Notes: generated by a model from the sequence alone, not told the origin. Numbered from the stretch's first letter, positions 34,332 to 47,270 are shown. The stretch is 60,000 nucleotides of DNA from Liolophura sinensis (GCF_032854445.1 NC_088296.1:18157485-18217484), one strand, 5' to 3'. Numbers and translations are program-made.

Positions 34332-35747
34332 CTCTAAATGTATGCCCAGCGTTAGACATTCGTCATAGTTTAACAGCTAGTGGAACAGGAATCCAGCCTG
34401 TATTTTCATATATGTTTTGATGGATTTTTATTGATTTATTGACCTAATAGCGCCACTTAAAGACGTTTTTTCTGAAGTTTCTGATGAGTTTCTTATCAGA
34501 AAACTTCAGTAACGGCATCAAGCGTATCACTGCAAAACCTTCATGGGATGTTGGATGTGCATTTTTATATACGAGATTTTTGGTGAAATTCAGTATATGT
34601 ACAGTATGAAAGTGTGCCGGAGCACGATGGTATATGTAAAGCCTTGGCAGGAAGCCTTGGGAGAGAGAAAAAAGGTGCTCGTTCTAAAAATAATGAGGCT
34701 GCTTCTGAGCTTCTGATGAGATGTTCTGCAATAGGAAGTGAAATGTGCTGTGTAGCACAGTGTATTTTTAGAACTTCATTTTTCCCCCACACTTTGGCTC
34801 TGGGACCTAATGAGGTGTTGTGTATTTATACATTTACTAGCTGTGTCACTACCATTATTCCTTTACTTATTCGCATGACGGAGCAGCGTTTATTGCTGTT
34901 GGTGCAGATGCACACCTTAATTTTAAGGCATTGATTCCTCGACATGACAGATTATGCAGCCTCCAAGACAACATTGACATTAAAAACATATACATAATTG
35001 TCACTCTGCCAAAAAAAAAAAAATGGTGCCAACAACCAGTTAAGTCTCCAGGCACTTTTTCCATCCATAAGATTAAGAAACATCTGTTAAGCTTCCTATT
35101 TAAAGTGTATTGAAGTGTTCTAGACAGGGTCATTTTGTGTTCTTAAAAAGACCATGATGGCAATAATGGCAAAAAGTACTGTTGAACACTGTTTTTCTAC
35201 AAGTTCAAAAAATTTTGTCTTCCATGAGCTTGCATTCTTCACATTGTACATGTACAGAGCGTGTATGTACAAATTGCAGGGCATGGCAGAATTTACATTC
35301 TTGTCAAGTATAGGAAAGTTTATGGTGGTAAATTTGACAAACGCTGCTTATTAATGTAAAATCTATATGAAAATGATTACTACAGATGAAATTTTTTTAC
35401 AAATTCTTAAGCTTCAATCTGATTAGGCCTACACTGAGATTATGGTGTTCCCCAAATCAGATTTGTCTTGACGTTTATAAAGATTTATAACTGTTGATTT
35501 CCTGGAAAGAAAAAATCAAGAATTAAGATACAGTTCCTCTGCCATTTTGCCGTATTAAGCCCATCACTCTTCATCCCTATCTCCATACAGACCATATGGT
35601 AGTATTAAGGGGCATCATTTCCTCCCCGTCTGGCACCTGTGATTTATCAGACTCACCTTACCTGTCCGTCTGTCTGTCTGTCTAGCTACATGTAGTATAT
35701 ACCATTATCATTGTACAACTTGTTTGCAAGTTTACCGTTGTGTACCT
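34332..35747. other. Intronic, nothing recognised
   Basis: Unique sequence with a short inverted pair TTTTCTGAAGTTTCTGATGA / TCTTATCAGAAAACTTCAG at 34466-34510. Confidence 0.55.
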
Positions 35748-35763
35748 TACATTGGCTTTTAAT

Positions 35764-36029
35764 GGGGCCTCCAGGGCTCAGTTGGTTAGTGCTCTAGCGC
35801 AGTGTAATGGCCCAGGAGTCTCTCTCCAATGCGGTCGCTGTGAGTTCAAGTCCAGCTCATGCTGGCTTCCTCTCCGGCCGTATGTGGGAAGGTCTAGCAG
35901 CAACCTGCTTATGGTCGTGGGTTTCCCATGGGCTCTGCATGGTTTCCACCCACCATAATGCTGGCCGCCATCATATAAGTGAAATATTCTTGAGTACGGC
36001 GTAAAACACCAATCATATAAATAAATAAA
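35764..36029 (+). mobile_element. SINE-A, full length, with target-site duplication
   Basis: Complete from GGGGCCTCCAGGGCTCAG to the ATAAATAAA tail. An exact 12-bp duplication TACATTGGCTTT lies at 35748-35759 and 36030-36041, showing retroposition through an RNA intermediate and a fairly recent insertion. Confidence 0.92.
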
Positions 36030-36877
36030 TACATTGGCTTTATAAGTGGCGAGATCCAGTTCATCCAGAATTGTAGTATCTTAATTTTTGTACAAACTGT
36101 ATATATAAGATCTGCTTTTCTCCACCCATAAACATTAATTAATCAGGGTTAGATACAAGGATATTTTGATACCTTTACAGATACCCAAATGATTTCATAC
36201 TCTAAAAGGCCCAAATTATAGGGAATATAGCCTGATGAATTTAACTTTAATATTTGGATATAGGTAAAGACATTGTGAAGGGATGCATTTATAGGCAGTG
36301 GGTCAATACTGAAACACAGTTATCCTTTCTATAAAACAACAATTAAAGTTGGCGTGGCCTGAAGGTACATAGTAAAGATATGCATACATAGGTACATACA
36401 GTGCTCCTGGCATCAGACGTGCACCTAGTTTTGTCGTGTTTACACTGGCTCTTATCTTCTTTTGCCAAGACTCATCTATTTGGTATTCTGTGGTTTAATA
36501 GATCAACAGCTCTGGCTGTCTATGATATCTTGGTGAGATACCCTTATGGTTTGCTCTTATTTAATAGGGGCTGTTTCCATCGAAAGAGTCAACACAAGCT
36601 TTTATAATGCCAAAGATTTTTTGCTGTGAAGAAGAGAAAGTAAAATGCATGTTGAATGCACAGAAGTTGATCAAAAGCGGGCATAAATTGGCAGTACTTT
36701 CAGCTGTGATATGTCCACACAAATGTTGATGTTGTCTTCCGCAGCCATCCTCTTTATTGAATGCCTTAGGTTTTTTAACGATATAGAATGTGTCAAAAAT
36801 TTGACGGGCTTGTGGTTACAGAGTAACTTATTTGAAGAGTTGCTGATTGTCACAGCTATAAATGATAAACTCGAGCA

Positions 36878-37066
36878 ACCCTAATTCCTCAACCTTTTCT
36901 CAAATGAAAAAGCAAATTTCTGTGTAATTTATGTGCATTTTAAATTTGATTTCAGAGACAAAACTACGTTAGTTGGGTTGGCCAATTTCAGCGTTCACAA
37001 AAATTGTAAATGTATCTGGCTACACAGAATAATGCCTTCAGACTATGCTTGAATAGACACCTTGCA
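36878..37066 (-). mobile_element. MITE-1, reverse, cut by a SINE-A
   Basis: CCCTAATTCCTCAACC at left; it stops at GACACCTTGCAC where the SINE begins. Confidence 0.8.
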
Positions 37067-37195
37067 CGGGGCCTCCATATAACTCAGTTGGTTAGCGTGT
37101 TAACGCAGCGTGATGGCCCAGCAGTCTCTCACCAGTGCAGTCATGTGAGTTCAAGTCCAGCTCGTGCAGGCTTCCTCTACAGCCGTACGTGGGAA
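37067..37195 (+). mobile_element. SINE-A head, inserted into a MITE
   Basis: GGGGCCTCCATATAACTCAG directly follows MITE sequence ending CACCTTGCAC. It is cut off at CCGTACGTGGGAAA. Confidence 0.85.
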
Positions 37196-37388
37196 ATATC
37201 ATATATATTTAAATTGCTGTGTGAAATAGGAAGTGTGCCTTTGGGTGTGGGGGTAGTGATGAAGTGAACAGCAGTATACACAGATACATACATGTATATC
37301 TGTGAGTTCACCTACATTTGTAATTTAGCTTCTGCGTGTGGAAAAACAGGGCAAAAAATGAGGACAACATTATCCTGCATGGAAGAGA

Positions 37389-37733
37389 CCGGCCAGGATA
37401 GTACAGTTGGTAGAGCGTCCACTTCAGAAGCAGTAGATCCAGGATCAAGACTGGGTCTAGTCACACCTAAGACTTTAAAAGAGGAAGTTGTAACTTCCTC
37501 ACTTGGCGTTCAGCATGAAGGGGATAGTGCAACGACTGGTTGACCCGTATCAGTATAATAGCTCGGGCAGGGCGGCTTACTTGCCATCGGTAAGTCGTTT
37601 CCGTGAAGCAGCACTAGAAATCCGTCCCGCAACAAGGAGGCACATTACATACACCCTAATGACATCTTTGTTGTCATATGACTGAAAAATTGTTAAGTAC
37701 GACATTAAACCCGAAGCACTCACTCACTCACTC
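37389..37733 (+). mobile_element. SINE-B, full length
   Basis: A second tRNA-derived family. The head GGCCAGGATAGTACAGTTGG-TAGAGCGTCC carries a box A-like motif and GGATCAAGACTGG a box B-like motif. The body contains TAAGACTTTAAAAGAGGAAG, a GTAAGTCGTTTCCGTGAAGC region and GTCATATGACTGAAAAATTG. The end is TTAAGTACGACATTAAACCC followed by a run of CTCA repeats. About 345 bp. Confidence 0.87.
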
Positions 37734-38851
37734 CTGAAAGGAAGACAAGCATCCATGTACTTCAACACAGCCAGTTTGAAAAAGAATGACTATTTTTCTG
37801 CACAAACTAATTCATTAAAACATTTCTTGTTGGCAAAACTTGCTAACGACCTTCTCTAGTGCAGATCACAAAAGGCTTTGTGCCAAGGCACGCAGCTGCA
37901 GTTCTATTGCACATGGTTGATTGGCCGATTTTCTTTCTGCGACAGAAATAGATGTAAACGTATTATGCAAGCCTCGCATTTGTGTCATCTGGTTTCCATC
38001 TTAACGTTCATAATGGTAGCTGTGGTGGTTTTTTTTCCTCCTCTGGCAGAAGAGTTCTTCCAGGCTTAACTGCATGCTGTTGTTGTTAGGTTTTGGTTGA
38101 GGTGTCTGAAAGTCTCTAAAAAGATGTACGTGCGTATCTTTGGCTCAAAGAAATGAGAACTGCAAAATTGTGTCGTTGTTATTGGGATCTGATGTTAATT
38201 AAACACCAAAAAGGAAACTGGAGATCTTTGTAATATGTTTTAAAATGTCAATTTGGTGGTATTCATAATTACATTGTGAATCTAGATCCAACATGTATAA
38301 TATTTAGTGCCTTTCTGTAGACAAGCAGACAACCAGTAGCATAACTTGCTCCAGTTCTACCACTGGACAATAATTCACAATTTTTTTCGTGATTTTTTCA
38401 TGAGGTTTTCATGTATGAAATAAAAAATTTTAAGATTACTTTTGGTGTGGAATTGAACCTGATGTTCACTTTTGGATTGCGTGCAGATACTGTAGCTCGA
38501 TCATACTTGTACATTTTCTTGTACATGTTTTCAATAGAAGAACAAAGCTGTTCAGAAGTATATAAGTAAATATGAAAGCAGAAAAACGTGATGTCTCATC
38601 ACAAACTGCCATGTACATACGTGTAATCAGATAATGGTGAAATATGATCTGGTTTTGGACATTGTTTTTGGCGATGTTTCTATTGACACTAGGTTTTTAT
38701 TTCTTTCACTTTAAAATTTAAATCTTCAAAATCAGATTTGCATCAGCACCAAAACTGTTAATGTACAGCATGTACATGTAGCATGCATATTTTTATGCAT
38801 TCTTGCACGCCTTGGTACAATTACAAATGCACACATGTACATGTACAGTAC
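37734..38851. other. Intronic, nothing recognised
   Basis: Unique sequence, repeat-poor between two arrays. Confidence 0.6.
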
Positions 38852-39212
38852 GTGTACCTGCACACGTTGCCAAAACATGTGTACATGTACTTGCACATGT
38901 TGCCAGTACATGCATACACGTACTTGCACACGTTGCCAGTACATGTGTACACGTACTTGCACACGTTGCCAGTACATGTGTACACGTACTTGCACATGTG
39001 GCCAGTACATTTGTATACGTACTTGCACACGTTGCCAGTACATGTGTACACGTACTTGCACACGTTGCCAGTACATGTGTACACATACTTGCACATGTTG
39101 CCAGTACATTTGTGCATGTACATGTACTTGCACACGTTGCCACTACATGTGTACACGTACTTGCACACGTTGCCAGTACATGTGTACACGTACTTGCACA
39201 TGTTGCCAGTAG
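38852..39212. repeat. 33-bp minisatellite, about 11 copies
   Basis: Unit TTGCACACGTTGCCAGTACA + TGTGTACACGTAC. Because 33 is a multiple of 3 and the unit lacks stops in several frames, ORFs of up to 196 codons run through it in at least five frames on both strands; none resembles a known protein. Confidence 0.95.
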
Positions 39213-40384
39213 TAATCTCTCCTGCTTGCATTCACCGCTCAGAAGCTTTTTTTGGCCTGATTCGGCTTATTCCATAGAGCTTGGAATCCAGAACAAGCTG
39301 CCAACGGGATTGTTTTTCCTTTTTTTTATTATTTTTTTTTTTGCAAGTTTTTACATGAGCAAGATTTTATTTCTTAAGGATCGGTGTCATTGATTAGTTG
39401 TAATTGATGTTGTTCTGAGAGGTTTTGGAGTTGAAATCGACCAGGATTGGTTTAATCATCAGAGATTGTGGAAGAGCGAAAACAAAAAAAATAAACAGGG
39501 TGGATGATACCCCAAGATCATGTATTGAATTTCTACATGTGGTTTGCAGATTCATTTGACTTTTATATGGAGTACTGTAGGTCAGTGTGACCAAATTAAA
39601 GTAGTGTATCACTGTCGCCTGCTAGTGGTTTGGGAGGGGGGGGGGGATAGGGAAGGGATGCATGAAACATGTATGTCCAAAGTTAACTGCTGCCCTTTAC
39701 CAGGTACAATATTTAGCATGAAGATTGAAGATCTCAAACATTTAGCTGAAGACCAAAACAAAATTTCCAGTGTAAAAGCTAACTTGTAACTTTATGACAG
39801 TCATAATATTTTTTGGCCCAAGAAATTCATAATTTATTGGAATATTTCACTGGAATTTATTTGTAGCAGTTCTCTTGTTGAAGTTGGAAGCATGGAAGTG
39901 GAACTAAAACATGCTCGATGATCACAAAAACCATGTCTTTTACAACCTTGCCAAGATGTGAAATTTATTGTCTTGTTATTTGAGTGGCGTTTAACGGTTA
40001 AAGATTAGTCTAAAGATTTTCATGTTGTTGGAGTTTCAATGAAAGACCTGATCGTAAATGTAGCTTTGTTACCGTGGAAACACTGTGACGATTATCACGT
40101 TGGATGGATGGATTGTGGCTGTGGTACAGGTAATGAGATATTTTAGTAGGATATTTGACTGAAGGATGTATTCCAGCTATGTAACTTTTTACGTAAATAC
40201 TTTCAAGTTTACCAAAATACTAGTAATGAACAGTTTTTAATAATGAAGTCCATATACCTACGTTCTTGTGAAAATAATAAGCATTAATTTCTCATTTACT
40301 TGTACAGGTGTACATGTACTATATCAGGGTATTTATTTCAAAGTCAGGTGATATGACAGGTGATATGGCACGTGATATGACAGG
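39213..40384. other. Intronic, nothing recognised
   Basis: Unique sequence with a G-run at 39634-39646 and T-rich tracts. Confidence 0.6.
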
Positions 40385-40593
40385 TACACTTAATTCCTCA
40401 ATCTTTTCGAATATAAAAGAGGAACTTTCAGAGCAGTTACTGCACATTTTTTAATTGATTTTGGAGAAAAAAAAACTGCATTGGTTTGATGGGCCAAAAA
40501 GTAGAATTTTGTCAGCCAACACAGAATAATGCCTTCAGGATATGCTTTAATAGACTCCTTACAAACATGCAAAAATGTAGGAGAATCCCAGTA
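40385..40593 (-). mobile_element. MITE-1, reverse
   Basis: TACACTTAATTCCTCAATC to TAGGAGAATCCCAGTA; CACAGAATAATGCCTTCAGG inside. Confidence 0.8.
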
Positions 40594-41149
40594 GATACAT
40601 GTACAGTGTAGCTGGAAAATGAGAATGGTTTACATGTAATTGAATTACACTAAATTATAGTTCTGGTTTATGTTGCCAACAATTCCATTCCATGATTGCT
40701 TTATTTGGAAGCTTTAAATCGCACTATTAAAAATGAAACAAGAACCATCGTATTCAACAAAACCTATTTGCCAGAAGCTGCATTTATGTATTGAATTGTT
40801 CACTATGTAACTTGATCTATGACGTTTTGTTTGGCGTAATTTCTCGTCTCTGAGCCTACTTATATTGGGTGTACGTTTGGTATTATCTGTGCCTATCTTT
40901 TCTGTTTATCTTACCCCACCTGAATGTCAAGCTGACTGAATCAATAATTCTGCACTCAGGCTCCCAAATAGGTTTCTGGGGTATGCAGGAAAGCATACCA
41001 TATTGCAGCCGTATTGTAGATGCTTTTGTCCCAACGCAGCCCATCCCATTGTGATGAATCAGAGAACAGAACTTTGCTTTCAATATACATGTACACTCTC
41101 ATATGATAGGACATGCCCAAATCTCAAATACATGTGATTCACAGGCTTA

Positions 41150-41304
41150 CGTTTCCGTACGTAAAGGTCTGCCAGCAACCTGTGGAAGGTCGTGGGTTTC
41201 CCGCAGCTCTGTCCGGTTTCATCTGACCATAATGCTGGCTGCGATCTTATAAGTGAAATATTCTGAAGTAGGGCGTAAAACACGAAACCATATAAATAAA
41301 TAAA
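41150..41304 (+). mobile_element. SINE-A 3' half
   Basis: TACGTAAAGGTCTGCCAGC to CATATAAATAAATAAAG. Confidence 0.83.
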
Positions 41305-41860
41305 GCAACCAAGCACTAGTGTAGTGCACCTTTATCTACTGTACATGTACACTGTATACATACTGTGACTACATATGTGTAGTGGCACTGAGACGCCATT
41401 TCTCTGGTGTTGAAATTCAGATATGTCATTGCAGTGAGGCAGCACTATGATTGCATGAAATATCAAGGCAGTGAAGCAACAACTACATGTACAAGTGAGC
41501 ACAGCCATCTGTTTGTTACGGGCCATGTTATACATGAAGATACGCATAGTCATTGTACAAAGCAAATGATTTTTACCAAATGATGCCTGTAGGTATAACT
41601 TTTAGCTGTATTAGGTATTGGAACATTTTTCTTTTTCCATCGTGTACGGTCTGTCCCCCATACCTTACACGATGGAAATGTCTCCATACATGTCTCCGTG
41701 GATCTGCTTGAATAGGGTACTGGAAATAAAATTTGTTTACAATGTATATTTTAGCTCATGGTTTATTTTAAGACTTACGTTGTGGTTATTGATTATTTCT
41801 AGAACTCGTCTTGAATTCTGCCATTTCATGATGCCAACACTTTTGTTAGCCTTTGTGTAC

Positions 41861-41873
41861 ATATATATATATG

Positions 41874-41969
<96 letters not shown>

Positions 41970-41973
41970 TATG
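41861..41973. repeat. TA microsatellite with interspersed TG
   Basis: Over 100 bp of ATATAT/GTATAT. Confidence 0.97.
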
Positions 41974-42144
41974 TCAGTGTATGTACATTAAACGTGTACA
42001 GAAAAACTTACTGCTGAAAACAATTACTTCATACAATAGGCATTTTTTTTTATTTATTTTTTTTTCTTGGCATAGGGATGGGGGAAGGGACATTAGCCTG
42101 TAAATGTTGCATGTTTTCGTGATTGATGCATCAGCTAGCTTACA

Positions 42145-42350
42145 TTTATTTCTTTATTTTTACTTATTTATGTGATTGGTGTTTTACGCCATACTCGAGA
42201 ATATTTCAGCTATACCATGGCGGCTGGCATTATGGTCAGGGAGACCACTGCCATCCGCACCATGTATGACCGGAGAGGAAGCCGGCATGAGCTGGACTTG
42301 AACTCACAGTGACTGCATTTGTGAGAGGCTCCTAGCTAGGTCATTACGCC
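42145..42350 (-). mobile_element. SINE-A, internally shortened
   Basis: Tail at left, TGAGCTGGACTTGAACTCAC box B region retained, part of the GC-rich body lost. Confidence 0.83.
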
Positions 42351-42837
42351 TCAACTTATAGTTCTGTAGTGCTGATTAAAATTTACATGTACAGATACAC
42401 TGGTACATGTACATATATATATATGATCAGTAGAACAAAAATATACAAGGAAAGAAGGTTATTGTTCTGTTTACGGTACACACTATTGATTCTCTGGCAG
42501 TAGCTTGCCTTTCTGACACCGCACAGTGTGGTATGTTTTTATATGGCTGTACTTCAGCTATTCAGGCCTTCTACAGAAGCAGGCTGGTACAGTGTAGGTG
42601 TATGTATGTTGGTATGTGGCTGAAGGTGAGATTCCACCACATTTAATGACTCTGCTTGGCCAAAAGTTACATTTACTGCAAATGACTCTGCCCTGCTTGA
42701 ATTATGGGTGTGAGGTATTCTCTCTAAAAATATGACTTTTGATTTTATCTGTCTACATGTACGTGTATTGGATGGGTGCTTAGATGATTTACATGTAGTC
42801 AAGAAAGTTTAGCTAAAACAAGCATTTTTGAGTGATT

Positions 42838-42960
42838 TAATCTGATTGGTGTTTTACACCCTACTCAGGAATATTTCAGCCAGCATGAACTGGACTTGAA
42901 CTCACAGCAACCGCATTTGTGAGAGGCTCTGGGTAACGGAGGCTCCCTAGCGCGCTAAAC
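42838..42960 (-). mobile_element. SINE-A with large internal deletion
   Basis: The 3' domain joins directly to GCATGAACTGGACTTGAAC; the head end is scrambled (GGCTCCCTAGCGCGC). Confidence 0.78.
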
Positions 42961-44332
42961 AAGCACTTTTGAGATTCTAGACCCATGACGTCTAATAAAT
43001 TACAGTCAACATCACTGCTTAAGCCATGGTGCTAGAGATCATGTAGATTGCTACTGTTGATGCATTTACGTGAACAGTTGGAATGAAACCCCCACTCAGA
43101 TGTAAATTGACAAGAATTTCGTATTTCACCAATTGCGAGTGACAACTTGCCAGTTATCATTGTCGTTGCTGCTCTGGTTTTACTCTCTATGCTGTACCTC
43201 TTTAATTATATTACAGCTTTGCTTTCATTACGAACATGTATGCAGGTATGATGCATTTTTTTTTAAATGCTCATATGCATAAAGTATACATTTGCACATG
43301 TTTATAGCTGGTGACTGCATATCAGTAATTTAAATCTAAATTAAAATTTAATTTAAAACAATGATGGTCCGGATTATGTATGGATGGTCATACTTTTGAG
43401 TGTAAGCAGCTCATGATGTACAGCTGTATACGGTATCTGTATACCAGACAAAGACCTGTGTCTATCAATTGCAGCCTCACTTAGCCAAAGCAGCAAGAAC
43501 TGGATTTGAACTTGTGACCTTGGTCTCGCCTTATTCGATAGAGATTCGTTCTGGAAGACTCATCTATGACAATTTTTTCTTTCTTTCTTTTTTGTCAGGA
43601 AGGTTGATGTGGTATTTGAAGATAAGGCATTCACTCTATATGTCATGCCTTATTACTGTCCAAAACCACATTTCGGTAAAAAAAAAGTAGTCCTCTTAAA
43701 AGTAGTCCCTTGAAAAGAGCAGAAGGTATTTCAACCACGTCTTCACACCCTCTTTGCTGTGAATCCAGTCATTACCAAGAAAACACTCTCATGCCTGTAG
43801 GCCAAGGAATCAAATCTGACTCCTTAAGTGGCAAATGATTGCTTAGCCATTGTAAAACTCCCTGAGGGGGATCATCAGTGTTTGTCATATTGATTTCTGA
43901 TTGGATGATGGTTGCCGTGACACCCGTTGAATGGTCAGACTTTACCTCCAGGGCAAAAGAGCTCATGTACATGTACCAAATTCCATCGCAGTACATGTAG
44001 GGAGGCCTTTGATGTGAAATATCACATTTTAATTTAGCTGGGTATCATCATGGTACTAAATGGGACAGAGCTGGAGTTTCCACTTGAGCATTTTCTGGCA
44101 ATAAACTACATACAGGAAACCTCAAAGGCATGAACCATAGGACAATGTTTTCTTGTTATTTGTAACATATGTAGCAAATTCATCTGGACATACATATATG
44201 ATACAGTGGCAGTGAGGCAATGCTATTAAAACCTCAATTTTTGTTGAAATTATTGGAAAGGGTTAATTATGTGTATCACAATGTACGTGTATTCTCCATG
44301 TATCTAAACATTGTTTTTGTTTCCCAGTTCCC
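42961..44332. other. Intronic, mostly unique
   Basis: Repeat R6 copy 1 and a possible decayed SINE around 43480-43560 (GGATTTGAACTTGTGACC resembles a reversed box B). Confidence 0.45.
43052..43210. repeat. Dispersed repeat R6, copy 1
   Basis: GATGCATTTACGTGAA and, 100 bp on, GTTGCTGCTCTGGTTTTACT; the same order recurs at 49096-49245. Confidence 0.55.
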
Positions 44333-44557
44333 AGGGCCGAGTTGTTCGAAGTTGTATTAGTTAATACTAGTACTTAGTCATGTTTTATACTAAGATTTTA
44401 GCCCAATTCAGCAGCCATTGTAGTTGTCCAATGTCACAGTATTCCAGCAGCATTTCAAATTTTTTAAGCATTTTCGCTGGGGCTAAGTTCTAAACTGAAG
44501 ACTTGGCTTAAAATTAAATCTCGTATTAAATCTTAAAACAGTTTTGAACACCTGGCC
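44333..44557. mobile_element. Fold-back MITE with GGCC...GTTC termini
   Basis: AGGGCCGAGTTGTTCGAAG at left and GTTTTGAACACCTGGCC at right are inverted. Inside, TTAATACTAGTACTTAGTC and repeated AAATCT/TTAAAT motifs. Its right end is the insertion site of the SINE-A at 44569. Confidence 0.65.
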
Positions 44558-44568
44558 AAAATGCATTA

Positions 44569-44826
44569 TTTATTTATTTATTTGATTGGTGTTTTATGCC
44601 GTACCCAAGAATATTTCACTTATACAACGGCGGCCAGCATTATGGTGGGAGGATACCGGGCAGAGCCCAGGGGAAACCCACGACCATCCGCAGCTTGCTG
44701 GCAGACCTTCCCACTTACGGCCGGTGAGAAAGCCAACATGAGCTGGACTCACAGCGACCGATTGGTGAGAGACTCCTGGGTCATTACACTGTGCTCGCAC
44801 GCTAACCAACTGAGCCACGGAGGCCC
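44569..44826 (-). mobile_element. SINE-A, full length, minus strand, with target-site duplication
   Basis: Tail TTTATTTATTTATTTG at the left, head CTGAGCCACGGAGGCCC at the right. An exact 13-bp duplication CCAAAATGCATTA lies at 44556-44568 and 44827-44839. The left copy begins inside the terminal GGCC of the MITE at 44333-44557. Confidence 0.93.
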
Positions 44827-44925
44827 CCAAAATGCATTAGGATTCTCCAGTTGCATTGTAATGACAAATGTAGAACCAAAGAATCACACCTGTGTCCTGT
44901 GATACTTATTAAAACAAGCTTTACC

Positions 44926-44993
44926 TGTACTCCATGTAGCTCACACCTGACAATGGAGGTGTACTTCATGTAGCTCACACCTGACAGTGCAGG
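44926..44993. repeat. 34-bp tandem duplication
   Basis: TGTACTCCATGTAGCTCACA and the following 14 bp occur twice with few changes. Confidence 0.88.
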
Positions 44994-45836
44994 TACCCTC
45001 AGGTATTAGTAAGCTAGGTAAGCTGACCAGTGACTATGTACAGTGAACAGAACATGATTAAACACTGACTTCCTTGTTTACACATACAACTTACCTGTAC
45101 TGTACTTATTACATCAAAGACCTATAGATGGGCACACTATAAAGAACATGTATTATATTTCTTCTAATGTGTTTTTTTTGTTCAAGTGACACATTTTGCT
45201 TGATTTTGAATGATTTATCCACCTCATTGGGAAGGTGTGACAAAAATTCATTGTTAAAAATTTGACATTCTACTTTTACATTAAAAACAGATATTTATTT
45301 TGAATGGCTGGAAAATGTGGATTCATATATATAATACGTATATCGACTGTGTTTTGGCATGGGGTGTGCATACGTATAGGTTTTTGTTGAACATGCTCAG
45401 ATTGACTGTTACACTTCACCATGCTGTGAGGATACTGTGGGTTAAGACATTTGTGGTCGCTACAGTCACATTACATTCCTTAGAGACTGGGTCAAAATCT
45501 ACTGTTACAGTAGTCATTTACTGTAGTGGACATGATGCTTTGATGACTCATACAATGTCATTAGGGAAAAAGACATGTACAGATTTACCTGTAATTAGTC
45601 GAATGCAGGTACTTGGAATATCCAAGACGATATACATGCGAGCTAGGTCAAGTTTTTCACAACAGAGCAGTGCTTTACTATTTGAAGGATGACTTCACTG
45701 CAGGTTATTGGGGAATTGGATGAAGGTATGAAGCTATAGGTAATAACCAGTATGTGTTTAATTGCTAAACTGATTTTGTCATTACATGTATGTGTACTAC
45801 ACAGATGTATAGAGATTCACCTGTATTAGAATAGTG

Positions 45837-45997
45837 GACGTGGGAAGGTCTGCCAGCAACCTTCGGATGACTGTGGGTTCCCCCCTGGGCTTTGCCCAGT
45901 TTCCTCTCATCATAATGCTAGTCGCCGTAGTACAAGTGAAATATTCTTGAGTGCGGCGTGAAACATGAATCAAATAAATAAATATATAAATAAATAC
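45837..45997 (+). mobile_element. SINE-A 3' half
   Basis: GGACGTGGGAAGGTCTGCC to tail. The tail plus flank is duplicated at 46020-46070. Confidence 0.85.
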
Positions 45998-46070
45998 AAT
46001 AATGGAATGCCTGTACTTGAAACATCAATCAAATAAATAAATAAATACAATAATGGAATGCCTGTACTTG
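45961..46070. repeat. Tandem duplication of a SINE-A tail plus flank
   Basis: AATGGAATGCCTGTACTTG follows each of two AATAAATA tails. Confidence 0.88.
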
Positions 46071-47037
46071 AAACATCCAAGAAGTCGTGATGTTAAGTGA
46101 TGTCACAACAGTATACAGTGCGTTTCTGTAAAAGGAAGATTTCATAGTACAGGTGATTTAATGGACTGTATGAACGAAAATGTATCAGTAACGACAAGTA
46201 CCTTTTTGGTTGCAAAACTTTCTACACGTACAGATGAAAGTCTTTCATAAAAATATGGGTGTCCATGAAAACAAGTGAATTGGAAAAAATATTCCTTCGT
46301 ATAATATGTGCCGTGACTCTGGTAAGGAGTGAGGTCTTCAGGGCTGAGTACTATAAACCAGCCCAATGGCTCATGAGTCAGTTCTCTGAAGCAAACACCT
46401 GCATGTGTTCACAAGGGTGATTGAGCCAGTGGCTGGACCACATGTGTGTTAGCGGGACTTAATATTGTACGTCTTCGAACAGGTAGTATTATGAATTACC
46501 AAATGTACATGTTTGAACAGTTCTGCATATACACGTGCAATCCATAGCAGCTGTCCATCTGTCATCATAACCTCCCAAGTGTCTGTCTATTGGATTGGTA
46601 TCACCCAGGGGGCCATGAGTGTACAGCATATTTGACGTCCAGACAATTAAAGGGACTTAAATTTCTCCTCACATGTAGTTCCATGTCCACATGCAGTAAG
46701 CTGACATCAGGCGCTGACCATTGGCCTGAATATTTCATGACTTGGTCAAGGATTGTCTGCTTGATGTCATGGGAAGCAATATTCCTGTATGTTTCGTGAG
46801 CTGGTTTCGGTCAATTCCTACGGACTTGGTACTTGTACCACATGTGCATATTCCTTTAGACTGCATGTCTTCGACAGTACAGGAGGTGGTTGAATACCGG
46901 TACTGAATTAGTGACCAGTTGCTTTGGATAATTTAGAGGGTTTTAAACTTCATAAAAATCTGTTACACTAAATTCTGCCTTCTGCAGAGCTAGTACTAGA
47001 GGCTTAAACAGAGATTACTACCTGCGTTACCTGGATA
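46071..47037. other. Intronic, nothing recognised
   Basis: Unique sequence. Confidence 0.6.
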
Positions 47038-47270
47038 CCTTAATTCTTCAGCATTTTCAGTTGCCTCGGCAGCCAATATTTTGAAACACTCTAATATATT
47101 TAGCCATGGTGTGTAGAGAAATAATTTACAAAGTTTTATGAATCAAGCTTGCATCTTATATGGTGACACAAACAAGCCATCTTAGTGTCATTTTGATAAA
47201 TAATTCTATGCAGAAATTTTGCTGAAAAATTTCGATTTAGAGATCGAATTTACGGTTAAGATTTACAGTA
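47038..47270 (-). mobile_element. MITE-2, reverse
   Basis: CCTTAATTCTTCAGCATTTTC to AAGATTTACAGTA; GAATCAAGCTTGCATCTTA and GTGTCATTTTGATAAATAA inside. Confidence 0.7.

Noticed and set aside
38783-39393. ORFs up to 196 codons on both strands
   Set aside because: They come from a 33-bp array that lacks stops in several frames at once; no protein family resembles them.
41618-42103. 161-codon plus-strand ORF
   Set aside because: Its centre is a TA microsatellite translated as YIYIYI; not a real membrane protein.
45300-45692. 130-codon plus-strand ORF
   Set aside because: It starts with TTG, has no domain or hydrophobicity pattern that I recognise, and no splice context.
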